Below, in pieces: positions 55,551 to 63,381 of a stretch of DNA of 64,000 bases. The stretch is taken from NCBI GenBank assembly GCA_947380295.1, contig CANCQK010000013.1, positions 1 to 64,000 of the forward strand, given 5' to 3'. Source of the stretch: Bdellovibrionales bacterium. GTDB taxonomy: Bacteria > Bdellovibrionota > UBA1018. Below the pieces are notes generated by a model. That model did not search any database and was not told the origin of the DNA. It saw only the letters and a program-made list of their open reading frames with translations. The position numbers and the translations under genes were made by a program. Position 1 is the stretch's first letter, and each line of letters starts with the position of its first letter.

Positions 55551-56989
55551 TCTCCCCGGTTCGAATTGTAATTATTGGCCGTCCTAATGTCGGCAAAAGC
55601 ACCTTATTTAATCGCCTTTACGGAAGGCGCCGGGCCTTGGTTCATGACGAGCCGGGAGTCACCCGCGATCGCCTTGAGGAAAAAGCTGAGTGGTGGTCGA
55701 ATGGACAGCGCTTTCCAGTCACTCTTGTAGATACTGGAGGAGTAGGTGGGGATCGATTCGCTGTAGAGATCGAAAAACAGGTGAAAATCGCTGTTGAACA
55801 AGCGGATTTAGTTTTGTTCGTTCTGGATTCGAAGGTTGGAGTGACTCCGTTGGACGAGGACTTGCTTCGAGAGCTGAATCGATCCGGAGTGATGAAGAAA
55901 ACTCCTGCATTTGCTATCGTAAACAAGGTTGATGCTGAACTTCATGAAGAACGTATTGCTGATTTTTATAGCCTCGGACTCGAACAAATTCATACCATTT
56001 CAGCTGAGCATGGCCGCGGCATTGATGATTTGAAGATTGCAATTTTTCAGCTATTTCCAGATCGGCTCATTGAGCAGGTCGAAGTAGAAGAAGAGCAAGA
56101 AGTTCAAGACGAGGCAGAATTACACGAGGATCTTGAAGCCGACGAAGCCGAAGACAACCCGGAGGTTGATTCTGAACGTAGGATTCCTCGAATTGCTATT
56201 GTTGGAAAGCCAAACGTCGGCAAAAGCACCCTGCTGAATGCAATTTTAGGCGAAACCCGGATGATCACGAGCCCCATCGCTGGAACCACGGTGGACTCAG
56301 TGGATTCCTTAGTGGAAATTGACGGGAAGTCGTACTGTTTTATCGATACAGCTGGAATTCGTAGAAAAAGTAAAACCGAACAAGGCGTAGAAGTCCTCTC
56401 CGTGGTTCAAACGCGTAAAGCGCTCGAACAGGCCGATTTAGCAATTCTTGTTTTAGACGGCGAGCAGGGGATCACTGACCAGGATGAAAAAATTGGCGGA
56501 CTGATTCAAGAAGTAGGCTGTAGTGTTATTCTACTCATGAATAAGTGGGATACTCAACGCAAAAATCCCGGATTTACGAAGGAGCTGGCAGCTGAAAAAA
56601 TCCGCGGGAAAATGGCTTATTTGAACTATGCGCCCGTCCATTTCGCCAGTGCAATCCGAGCTCAAGGATTGGAAGATCTCAACGGTTTGATTGATGAGAT
56701 CCTTCATCAACGAAGACTCAAAATCCCCACCCACGAATTTACTGAGTGGGTTCGCAAAGAAGCGACTATTCACAATCCCATGAATGCCAAGTTTTTCTTG
56801 TGCCATCAGTCCGGACGTAATCCACCGACATTTGTGTGTCATGTGAGTGATCCTGACAAAGTTCACTTTAGTCTCAGGAGGCACTTTGTAAATGCCATGC
56901 GCGAACGCTGGGGTTATATGGGCAGTCCTGTGAGAATGCTCTTTATTGAGACTAAAAACCGCAAGAACCCATTTAGTAAGAAGAAATAA
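55547..56989 (+). CDS. der: Ribosome assembly GTPase Der (EngA), tandem G domains
   Basis: The 480-aa product has two GTPase domains: GRPNVGKSTLFN at the N-terminus and GKPNVGKSTLLN at about residue 220, with DTGGV and DTAGI switch motifs and NKVD and NKWD base-recognition motifs. A C-terminal KH-like domain follows. The linker between the G domains is long and very acidic (about 35 residues, mostly Glu/Asp). The ATG at 55547 overlaps the era stop by 4 bp; the upstream in-frame extension to 55502 is rejected. It works in 50S subunit maturation. Confidence 0.95.
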   Translation: MISPVRIVIIGRPNVGKSTLFNRLYGRRRALVHDEPGVTRDRLEEKAEWWSNGQRFPVTLVDTGGVGGDRFAVEIEKQVKIAVEQADLVLFVLDSKVGVTPLDEDLLRELNRSGVMKKTPAFAIVNKVDAELHEERIADFYSLGLEQIHTISAEHGRGIDDLKIAIFQLFPDRLIEQVEVEEEQEVQDEAELHEDLEADEAEDNPEVDSERRIPRIAIVGKPNVGKSTLLNAILGETRMITSPIAGTTVDSVDSLVEIDGKSYCFIDTAGIRRKSKTEQGVEVLSVVQTRKALEQADLAILVLDGEQGITDQDEKIGGLIQEVGCSVILLMNKWDTQRKNPGFTKELAAEKIRGKMAYLNYAPVHFASAIRAQGLEDLNGLIDEILHQRRLKIPTHEFTEWVRKEATIHNPMNAKFFLCHQSGRNPPTFVCHVSDPDKVHFSLRRHFVNAMRERWGYMGSPVRMLFIETKNRKNPFSKKK

Positions 56990-57019
56990 GACGAATTTTC
57001 GTTGGAGCAGTTGAAACTT

Positions 57020-57292
57020 ATGACCATTGAGCCCCCAAAAACAGAAGTACCTAAAAACCACTTTCGAGTCACACTTGTTCTGAATTTTAAAAAGCCTCGC
57101 CTAGATCAAGTCCTTTTAGAGGAGCTTCGAAAGCAGAATCGTAATTTGATCCTCCGGAATATTTCTCGAACTCAGTTCAAAGAGCTGTTTCAAAAGAGAA
57201 AAATTCGAATTAAGGGGCAAATTGCCACACCGTCCTCTTCGCTAGCTGCTGGCACTACCTATGTAGATATTCAGGGGTTCGAGAATACCTAG
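57020..57292 (+). CDS. Small S4-like RNA-binding domain protein
   Basis: The 90-aa product has the S4 layout: RLDQVLLEELRKQ, then ISRTQFKELFQKRKIRIKGQ, then SSSLAAGTTYVDI, comparable to the RLDxxL, SRSxxxxLIxxGxVxVNG and GDxV of pseudouridine synthases and ribosomal protein S4, though divergent. The ATG at 57020 is preferred to the TTG at 57002. It follows der by 30 bp and is probably co-transcribed, fitting a role around rRNA or tRNA. Confidence 0.6.
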   Translation: MTIEPPKTEVPKNHFRVTLVLNFKKPRLDQVLLEELRKQNRNLILRNISRTQFKELFQKRKIRIKGQIATPSSSLAAGTTYVDIQGFENT

Positions 57293-57328
57293 GGCGTTCG
57301 AGTCATTTTCTCTAACTCTGGGTGCTCC

Positions 57329-58198
57329 CTACCAGGTCAGAAGCAAGTTGGTTGAAACAGTCCAGAAGTTGCCGCTTAGGTTCGGGATACCGTTCGATGT
57401 CAGATAGGCAGACGAGCCGGAATCATAAAAGGGAACAAAATTGATCTTTCCTTCGATTTCTAGATAGGATTTTTTTGGACTGATCGTAAACTCGATCCCG
57501 GCTCCAGCAGCGGCTCCAACTGAGGTGAGAATCGTTGGAGTAGCTCCAATCGTAGGGGCATATTCGGATTTGCTATAACTTCCGATGCCAGCAATCAAGT
57601 ACGGTGATGCGAAGCTAATCATTCCTGAGAGATTGCTGGTATTGAAATAGTATTTGAGGTCTAGGCCAACTCGGAACATGTTCACATTGATTTGGCCTGT
57701 GCTGGCAGTTGAAAAGTAATGGTTGACGGTCATGAAGCCAAGGGCCAGGGCAAAGTTGAAGTCGAACCAATAATGGACCTTAAAGTCGACGAGAGGGAAG
57801 CCTCCTTGCCAAAGAATACCTCGGTTGCCATCCGCTGCCTCGATGCCGAGTCCTAGGCTCACACCGAAAAATCGACCAAATTGAAGGAACTGAGCGTCAG
57901 TTTCCTCGTCAGTTGACTGATTAAATTCACCATATTCGGTGAATGGAGTCCCACTGAAGTCTTCCGCCTCCGGTACTTTTGTTTTGCCTTCAGACGCCGG
58001 CGCGCGACCTGGGTCAGTAACGGGAGTGATTGGCTGCTGAGTGGATAGATCGGCAGATGTAGGACTTGCTAGGGTAGAGTCTGCTCCAAAGCTGGCCTCT
58101 TCAAATGGAATTGAAAGTAATCCTAAAGCAATACATCCCAGGACTGAGTTGGCTCGGTTGGACCAATGGGGCATTTTTTTAGTGGAGAGTTTAACCAT
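57329..58198 (-). CDS. Predicted outer-membrane beta-barrel protein
   Basis: The 289-aa product has a signal peptide (VLGCIALGLLSIPFEEASFG). A Thr/Pro/Ser-rich linker of about 65 residues precedes a region of amphipathic strands (GVSLGLGIEAADG, VDFKVHYWFDFNFALALGF, VNMFRVGLDLKYYF, GAAAGAGIEFTI), ending in the aromatic NLLLTW expected of a barrel closing strand. It is similar in style to OmpW/OmpA-like barrels, but I cannot assign a family. It is a single gene, convergent with the S4-like gene. Confidence 0.6.
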   Translation of the reverse strand: MVKLSTKKMPHWSNRANSVLGCIALGLLSIPFEEASFGADSTLASPTSADLSTQQPITPVTDPGRAPASEGKTKVPEAEDFSGTPFTEYGEFNQSTDEETDAQFLQFGRFFGVSLGLGIEAADGNRGILWQGGFPLVDFKVHYWFDFNFALALGFMTVNHYFSTASTGQINVNMFRVGLDLKYYFNTSNLSGMISFASPYLIAGIGSYSKSEYAPTIGATPTILTSVGAAAGAGIEFTISPKKSYLEIEGKINFVPFYDSGSSAYLTSNGIPNLSGNFWTVSTNLLLTW

Positions 58199-58310
58199 TT
58201 TCCCAACCCTGTATTTTTAGGTTAACCGGCTCTCTGTCTTTTGACAATGGTTCCTATTGGATCAATTTTTAACACCGTCGAATTTTTGTGTTTGAGATGA
58301 GTCGTCGGAT

Positions 58311-59105
58311 ATGCGAAAACCTCAAAATATGATGTCAACTGGTGAAAATGTTTCAGATTCCCATTTAGAACGAAAAGCTCTCAAGCGGCCTGATTCCTTT
58401 ACCGTCGCTGTTTCAGGGTTTTTTACTGATCTTTTACAGAATACCCGTGGGTTGGTCATGATTCTAGGAGTCATGATTGCTGCAGGCGTGGCCCTATCAT
58501 GGTATTCCAATCAGAGAGACACGGTATCTCACCAGGCTATGGACATTTTTTACCAGGCTGAGAAGCTGCTCGAGCAGGAGTCTAAAAAGGCATTTCCTCA
58601 AGAAGCAGGGGCTAAGCAGGACCCTTCTACAAAAAAGAGCGAGTCTCACGCGTTTCTCTCAATTGACGTAGATTCTAAGTTTCCTCAGGCTATCGCAAAG
58701 CTTCGTGAAGTCTCAGATCGCTTTCCAAAAGCACGGGCAGGCTTTGAGGCTCGGATGCAATTGGGTAGCCTTTATTTTGATCATGGACAGTTCGAAAAGG
58801 CGCTAGATTGGTTTATTAAGGCTGAATCGTCAGGCGCGGAAAAGGTGGATCGAGCAGCAGCGCTTTCTTCGATGGGTTATACTCAGGAAAGCCTAGGGAA
58901 ACCTTCTGAAGCCTTAGCTTCGTTTCAAAAGGCGATCTCGGTCGGCGAAGTGAGTATGAAAGGTGATCTGCTTTTGGCGATTGCCCGGTGTTATGAAAGC
59001 ATTCATGATTTAGCCAAGGCTCGGAGCATCTATGATCAAGTCTCGAAAGAGTTCCCCGGTGGCGATTACTCAAAAACAGCAGAGCTACTCAAGTCTCGGA
59101 TCTAG
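58311..59105 (+). CDS. YfgM-like membrane-anchored TPR protein
   Basis: The 264-aa product has one membrane helix (GLVMILGVMIAAGVALSWY, about residues 47-65) and then periplasmic TPR repeats (ARAGFEARMQLGSLYFDHGQ, FEKALDWFIKAESSG, then AALSSMGYTQESLGKPSEAL). YfgM is an ancillary SecYEG factor encoded next to bamB in gamma-proteobacteria, and the following gene is BamB-like, so the pairing supports the call. There is a short Lys/Ser insert at about 85-105. The start may be at Met 1, 7 or 8. Confidence 0.75.
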   Translation: MRKPQNMMSTGENVSDSHLERKALKRPDSFTVAVSGFFTDLLQNTRGLVMILGVMIAAGVALSWYSNQRDTVSHQAMDIFYQAEKLLEQESKKAFPQEAGAKQDPSTKKSESHAFLSIDVDSKFPQAIAKLREVSDRFPKARAGFEARMQLGSLYFDHGQFEKALDWFIKAESSGAEKVDRAAALSSMGYTQESLGKPSEALASFQKAISVGEVSMKGDLLLAIARCYESIHDLAKARSIYDQVSKEFPGGDYSKTAELLKSRI

Positions 59106-59106
59106 T

Positions 59107-60285
59107 TTGAATCTATCCAAAACTATTTTTGGTGGTTTGATTAGTTTAGCGCTCTCCGGTTGTTCAGGGCAGCAGCTCCATTCGGATTTGTTTAATGATT
59201 CTACGGTGATGGTCCGAAAGTGGACCTTACAAACCCATGGTCCCTTTGAAACGGGTGATCACGGCACGGAATACTCTAATCCAGTCATGAGTCAAAATAC
59301 ACTCATATTTGGGAACCGAACCGTTGGTTTAATTGCACTTTATCCCAAGATCAATCAGCAGCGATGGACTTTTCAAGTGAGTGGGGGAGTTGTAAGTGAA
59401 CTCACTGTTGACGAAAACTCGGTTTACTTCGGAGGCGGAGACGGGTTTTTTTATTCGGTCAGTATCGAAACTGGAAAAGTAAATTGGAAGTATGAACTTC
59501 GTAATGACGTTGTGTCTCGGCCAACACTTTCTGGTGGTCGAGTATTCGTTTCGACGTCGAATGATATGGTTTATGCATTAGATGCCGGAACGGGAAAGTG
59601 GCTTTGGCACTATCGCAGAAGGAGCCTCTCAGGCACGTCCGTCTACGGAGCGTCTCAGCCTCTGGTAGACGGGGCTGATGTGATAGTCGGAATGAGTGAT
59701 GGCTTTGTGGTCGCTCTTTCCACGGATGAGGGTGTTTTGAAGTGGGAAAAGAAAATTCATTCTGGAACCAAGTTCACCAATGTAAATGCCCACCCGCTGC
59801 TTGAGGATGGTTTTATTTTTATCCCTTCTTACGACGGAGCCCTCTATTCTTTGAAACGATCCAATGGAGATACCGTTTGGCGCTTCGATGCAGGCGGAAG
59901 CAAAAATGTCGTGATGGATCGACAATTTATCTTTCTGCCTTCGTCAGATGGGACAATTTATTGCCTCCAAAAGGCCAACGGGAAAGTGGTTTGGAAGTTT
60001 CAGCTTGATTCGGGCGTGCCCACTCAGCTCGTCATGACAGAAAAGTTTCTAATTGTCGGATCAAGCTACCAATACCTTTATGTCGTGGATAAGACCACAG
60101 GTAAGGGTGCTTATCGATTTGACGCTGGCTATAATAGCGGGTTTTCTGGAACTCCTTTGTATGACGCCACTCAGAGGCGAGTCTACGCGCTATCAGGTGC
60201 TGGTAACCTTTATGCGTTTCAATTTCGAACCCCAGCCAGGAAAGATTATCCACATGGGGCGATCGATCCATATGCGCTTAAATAA
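59107..60285 (+). CDS. BamB-like PQQ beta-propeller lipoprotein
   Basis: The product is about 393 aa from a TTG at 59107. A longer frame to 59032 (ATG) or 59059 (GTG) would overlap the YfgM-like gene by up to 74 bp. The chosen start gives a compact lipoprotein signal (FGGLISLALSGC). The rest is a propeller with recurring blades: WKYELRNDVVSRPTLSGGRV, YALDAGTGKWLWHYRR, ALSTDEGVLKWEKKI, YSLKRSNGDTVWRFDAG, YCLQKANGKVVWKFQLDSG. BamB is a lipoprotein of the BAM complex that folds outer-membrane proteins. Related PQQ-repeat lipoproteins exist, so bamB itself is likely but not certain. Confidence 0.78.
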   Translation: MNLSKTIFGGLISLALSGCSGQQLHSDLFNDSTVMVRKWTLQTHGPFETGDHGTEYSNPVMSQNTLIFGNRTVGLIALYPKINQQRWTFQVSGGVVSELTVDENSVYFGGGDGFFYSVSIETGKVNWKYELRNDVVSRPTLSGGRVFVSTSNDMVYALDAGTGKWLWHYRRRSLSGTSVYGASQPLVDGADVIVGMSDGFVVALSTDEGVLKWEKKIHSGTKFTNVNAHPLLEDGFIFIPSYDGALYSLKRSNGDTVWRFDAGGSKNVVMDRQFIFLPSSDGTIYCLQKANGKVVWKFQLDSGVPTQLVMTEKFLIVGSSYQYLYVVDKTTGKGAYRFDAGYNSGFSGTPLYDATQRRVYALSGAGNLYAFQFRTPARKDYPHGAIDPYALK

Positions 60286-60478
60286 TCAATAATATCAAGT
60301 ACTTATGTCTGATAATAGATATTATGTAAACTGACCCATCTAACTGTGCCTTTTAGGACCATTCTTTGCTTTTAAATAAATCTCGATTGTTCTCTTTTAA
60401 AAAAGTTCTAGTTGGGTTAAATAGGTTTTGTTTTTAAACTTGAGAAAATTCTCGCTTAAAGTTAGAGGTAGGCACAAT

Positions 60479-60940
60479 ATGAAACGTGGTCGTCCAAAAG
60501 GAAGTTCTAAAGATAACAGGTCGTTCGGTCCCCTCGGCGATTTAATTCGTAAGGCTCGCCTGGGCAAAAGTTTGGGCTTAGCTGATGTCGCAAAAAACTG
60601 CGCCTGCTCTGTTCAGTTCATTTCGAATATTGAGCACGGTAGAGCACCACTTCCATGGGAAAAGGCTCCTGTCTTGGCCAAAACCCTCAATATTCCTTTA
60701 GAAGATTTGCAAGCAGCTAACCTTGCAATCCGTTCAGATTTCAAAGGCTTTGTAGGCGGACCAGAAGGCAAGAAAATCTCTAAGCCTCTCATCTTGAAAA
60801 AAGTGACAGAAAGAGCGTCTGCGATTGCTCTTGCTGCAAAAGATACCCAACTTCAAGAGTTGATCCAAAAATATCATGCTGCTTCCCAGGCTTCTCGTAA
60901 AAAGTTTGTTAAAGTTGCATTAGAAATTCTAGCTCACTAG
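60479..60940 (+). CDS. XRE-family HTH regulator with AT-hook-like start
   Basis: The 153-aa product starts with KRGRPKGSS, an AT-hook-like tract, followed by a Cro/C1-type HTH at about residues 18-75 (LGDLIRKARLGKSLGLADVA, CSVQFISNIEHGRAPLP). The C-terminal 70 residues are helical and Lys-rich. The ATG at 60479 has TAGG about 8 nt upstream; the longer frame to 60428 is rejected. It is a single-gene unit closed by a strong terminator. Target genes are unknown. Confidence 0.82.
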   Translation: MKRGRPKGSSKDNRSFGPLGDLIRKARLGKSLGLADVAKNCACSVQFISNIEHGRAPLPWEKAPVLAKTLNIPLEDLQAANLAIRSDFKGFVGGPEGKKISKPLILKKVTERASAIALAAKDTQLQELIQKYHAASQASRKKFVKVALEILAH

Positions 60941-60993
60941 TTTTAGCTTATGCCTTGAGCAGTTTTTGCTTTAAAATGAATTAAATAAAGTTC

Positions 60994-61041
60994 AAAATGC
61001 CATGAAGTGTTTTAAATAACCTTCATGGCATTTTCTTTTTT
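60994..61041 (+). terminator. Strong intrinsic terminator
   Basis: A perfect 14-bp stem (AAAATGCCATGAAG at 60994-61007, CTTCATGGCATTTT at 61021-61034) with a 13-nt loop is followed by CTTTTTT. It ends only 7-13 bp before the start codon of the next gene, so it could also act as a leader hairpin for that gene. Confidence 0.9.
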
Positions 61042-61053
61042 CGGGGGGTGGTT

Positions 61054-61632
61054 TTGGACTGGAGTCTTTTTGCGTCGGTTTTTGGGGTGATTGCGCTTGC
61101 TGAATTGCCAGATAAAACGATTTTTGCAACGCTTGTATTGGCAAGTCAGGGGCGTCCGCTTGCAACTTTTGTCGGGGTTGCAGCTGCATTTTTCATCCAA
61201 TCCCTGATTGCGATTTGTTTTGGGCAAGTGCTAGGATTCCTCCCCCCTCAGCTGGTTCAAGGGCTTGCCGCACTCCTGTTTTTTGTTTTTAGCTACTTCA
61301 TGTGGACGGGTGAGGCAGATGCAGCCGACCATGAGAAATTAAAGGCTAATTCTGGGTATTTCTTTCAATCTTTTTGGAATTCTTTTTTAGTGATTTTTGT
61401 CGCCGAGTGGGGAGACCTCACCCAGCTCGCTACAGCGGCCTTTCAAGCTCGCTACCATCAAGCCTTGACGATTTTCTTGGCCGCTACCAGTGCGCTTTGG
61501 GCTGTTACAGCGGTGGGGGTGCTCCTGGGGAGCCAGCTTGGCAAATGGGTAGATCCTGTAAAGTTTCGTAAGTTGGCAGCTGTGCTGTTTGCACTCATGG
61601 GTTTGGTGTTTTTAATTAAGATTTTTGTTTAG
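61054..61632 (+). CDS. GDT1/TMEM165 (UPF0016) family cation exporter
   Basis: The 192-aa product has about six membrane helices and two copies of the family motif: ALAELPDKTIFATLVLASQG at the N-terminus and FVAEWGDLTQLATAAFQARY in the second half (ExxDKT and ExGDxT). Bacterial members export manganese or calcium. The first copy has LPD in place of the usual xGD, a small change. I prefer the TTG at 61054 with GGGGGG 5 nt upstream; a GTG at 61048 lies in that G run. The start sits only 12 bp from the upstream terminator, so its promoter is unclear. Confidence 0.88.
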   Translation: MDWSLFASVFGVIALAELPDKTIFATLVLASQGRPLATFVGVAAAFFIQSLIAICFGQVLGFLPPQLVQGLAALLFFVFSYFMWTGEADAADHEKLKANSGYFFQSFWNSFLVIFVAEWGDLTQLATAAFQARYHQALTIFLAATSALWAVTAVGVLLGSQLGKWVDPVKFRKLAAVLFALMGLVFLIKIFV

Positions 61633-61683
61633 ATTCGGAACTTTTCCTGATCCCCCCGTACTAGATTCTGTTAGGGGGAGCTC

Positions 61684-62541
61684 TTGAATCGATCAAAATT
61701 CGTTTTATTCGGACTAGTATTCTCATTGCTTTCTGGGTGTGGACCTGTTGGAGCTGGCGCTGTTGCAGGCCCTAAGTCCAGTCTTTCTGAGATTCATGAT
61801 GCATTCCCGTCACAGACCCGAACCGATGTGGGGCCAAGGCGTGATTATCGCGTAGGCGCGTTGATTTATAATGGAGTGGCCACCGCATTTGGTGACGTTG
61901 AATCCATCATCAAAATATTAAATTCTAAGGGCATTACTTATCAGGATGTAAGCTCTCGCGAACTCGATCGAATGAGCATCGAAGATCTGTCTCAGTTTGG
62001 AATGATCGTATGGCCGGGGGGTTATGCCGGCCAAATGAGCGGGAGTCTTGAGCCCTCGACTCGACAGCGAATTCGTCAGGCTGTCCTTGAACGAGGGGTG
62101 GGCTTTGTAGGGATCTGTGCTGGTGCTTTCATTGCAGTGAGTCCCGAGGCATTAAAAGGCGCTGAGGGGCCAGAATGGGGGCTTTCGCTCTTGAATTCGG
62201 AGACGCTCCCCTACTACCATCTTGAGAATGAAGGAATTGAGTATGCACTTGTGGACCTGAACCTCTCCGTAGGAACTCGGAGAGGGGTAGTCTGGTGGGG
62301 TGGTCCTACTCTGCCTGAGTTGCCTCAGGGTGTGATTGCACGATACAGTGACACCCATGAACCCGCTGTTGTTCAAACTTATGCAGGGCTGGGAAATGTG
62401 ATTCTGTCTGGTCCTCACCCTGAAGCTCCGCGAAGCTGGAGATCGAAACTCGGACTGGGTGATTCAGATGGATTGGATCATGAGTTTGCTGGCCACCTGT
62501 TTAAAGCTGCACTAGGGCAAGAAAATCTGATCCCAATGTAA
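61684..62541 (+). CDS. Lipoprotein with BPL_N-type glutamine amidotransferase-like domain
   Basis: The 285-aa product has a lipobox (VFSLLSGC, Cys19). From about residue 54 (RVGALIYNGVATAFGDVESI) to the end it resembles the class-I amidotransferase-like BPL_N domain. The nucleophile is Cys145 in FVGICAGAF, with its backbone nest, and the His/Glu pair is in LSGPHPE (His245, Glu247), so the triad is complete. Substrate and reaction are unknown. The protein would be anchored in a membrane and face the periplasm. The start is a TTG with GGGGGAG upstream. Copies of CTGATCCCCCCG occur 25 bp before and 20 bp after the gene. Confidence 0.75.
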   Translation: MNRSKFVLFGLVFSLLSGCGPVGAGAVAGPKSSLSEIHDAFPSQTRTDVGPRRDYRVGALIYNGVATAFGDVESIIKILNSKGITYQDVSSRELDRMSIEDLSQFGMIVWPGGYAGQMSGSLEPSTRQRIRQAVLERGVGFVGICAGAFIAVSPEALKGAEGPEWGLSLLNSETLPYYHLENEGIEYALVDLNLSVGTRRGVVWWGGPTLPELPQGVIARYSDTHEPAVVQTYAGLGNVILSGPHPEAPRSWRSKLGLGDSDGLDHEFAGHLFKAALGQENLIPM

Positions 62542-62575
62542 GGGAATTTAAAAAAGATGAACTGATCCCCCCGGT

Positions 62576-62614
62576 AGTTTTGGGGTATCGCACTCAAATG
62601 GGTACCCCAAAACT
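62576..62614. terminator. Hairpin between convergent genes
   Basis: AGTTTTGGGGTA (62576-62587) and TACCCCAAAACT (62603-62614) form a perfect 12-bp stem with a 15-nt loop, 35 bp after one stop codon and 12 bp before the other. No T run follows on either strand, so it is a hairpin that may stop or protect both messages. Confidence 0.55.
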
Positions 62615-62625
62615 CTTAAGAAAGA

Positions 62626-63261
62626 TTAATCGATTTCGGATTCGACTTGATCTTTTGCTTGAGTGTCTTGATCGATGGGGGTATTTTCCGTAGCTTCTTG
62701 AGCCTTAGCTCGGAGTCTGCGGCAGGTCAAAGTGCTGTTGGTCCATGAGTCCTGCAGCTTGTTTCCGGCGATCCGGATACTTACTGCGCTGATTCTCCAA
62801 AGGCCTACGGGGATCCCTTTTAACGATGTGTAAACTTCCTCACGATGAGGTACGAAGTCAAGTTTCACAGACTTTAGGATGCGACGAATTTGGCTGATTT
62901 TTGGAGCCTTAGGTTCCTCAGCGATCGACTCCTCAGCCGACTCTTCAGTTGGAGGCATCTCTGCAAGTTCGACGGCACCCTGAGGGGCAGCGTCGGCGCC
63001 CTCATTTTGACACACCAAGAGTTTCCCTTGATCAGCCATTTCCTGTAAGGTTTTCATTGAGACTTCAAGAGGTTCCTCTGAGTTCTTTGCCGATTCTTTG
63101 GTCGGGTGATTAGCGCAGCAGCTGTCAGAGCCTGCGCCTTCATTTTGATCCGTCGAAAACTGAGGAAGTTCGAGAGAACTGTCTTTTTCCGCGTTACACG
63201 CGCTCAGAATGGCAGTCAAGACGAGTAATGAGATGATGGTTTTGAAAATGTTTTTTTTCAT
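62626..63261 (-). CDS. Lipoprotein of unknown function
   Basis: The 211-aa product starts at the ATG at 63261, which gives a clean lipoprotein signal (IISLLVLTAILSAC). The longer frame to 63309 is less likely. The first half of the mature protein is acidic and disordered, with CCANHP near residue 50 and repeated Glu/Ala/Pro (ESAEESIAEEPKAPK). The second half (QIRRILKSVKLDFVPHREEV to SWTNSTLTCRRLR) looks folded. The tail is Asp/Glu/Gln-rich. No family is recognised. Confidence 0.6.
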   Translation of the reverse strand: MKKNIFKTIISLLVLTAILSACNAEKDSSLELPQFSTDQNEGAGSDSCCANHPTKESAKNSEEPLEVSMKTLQEMADQGKLLVCQNEGADAAPQGAVELAEMPPTEESAEESIAEEPKAPKISQIRRILKSVKLDFVPHREEVYTSLKGIPVGLWRISAVSIRIAGNKLQDSWTNSTLTCRRLRAKAQEATENTPIDQDTQAKDQVESEID

Positions 63262-63381
63262 GTTTTCGATCGCTAGCAAAAACAACCAGCTGTGTCGAGT
63301 GAAAAACATAAAGCTCGAGCGGCTAAAGCTGGGCTCAGACTTAAAAATGGTCTATGTTGATTGACTGAAGGGAAGCGATCA

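Noticed and set aside
60941..61053. Manganese (yybP-ykoY) riboswitch upstream of the GDT1-type gene
   Set aside because: The leader is too short and AT-rich and lacks the conserved internal loops; only the terminator hairpin is seen.
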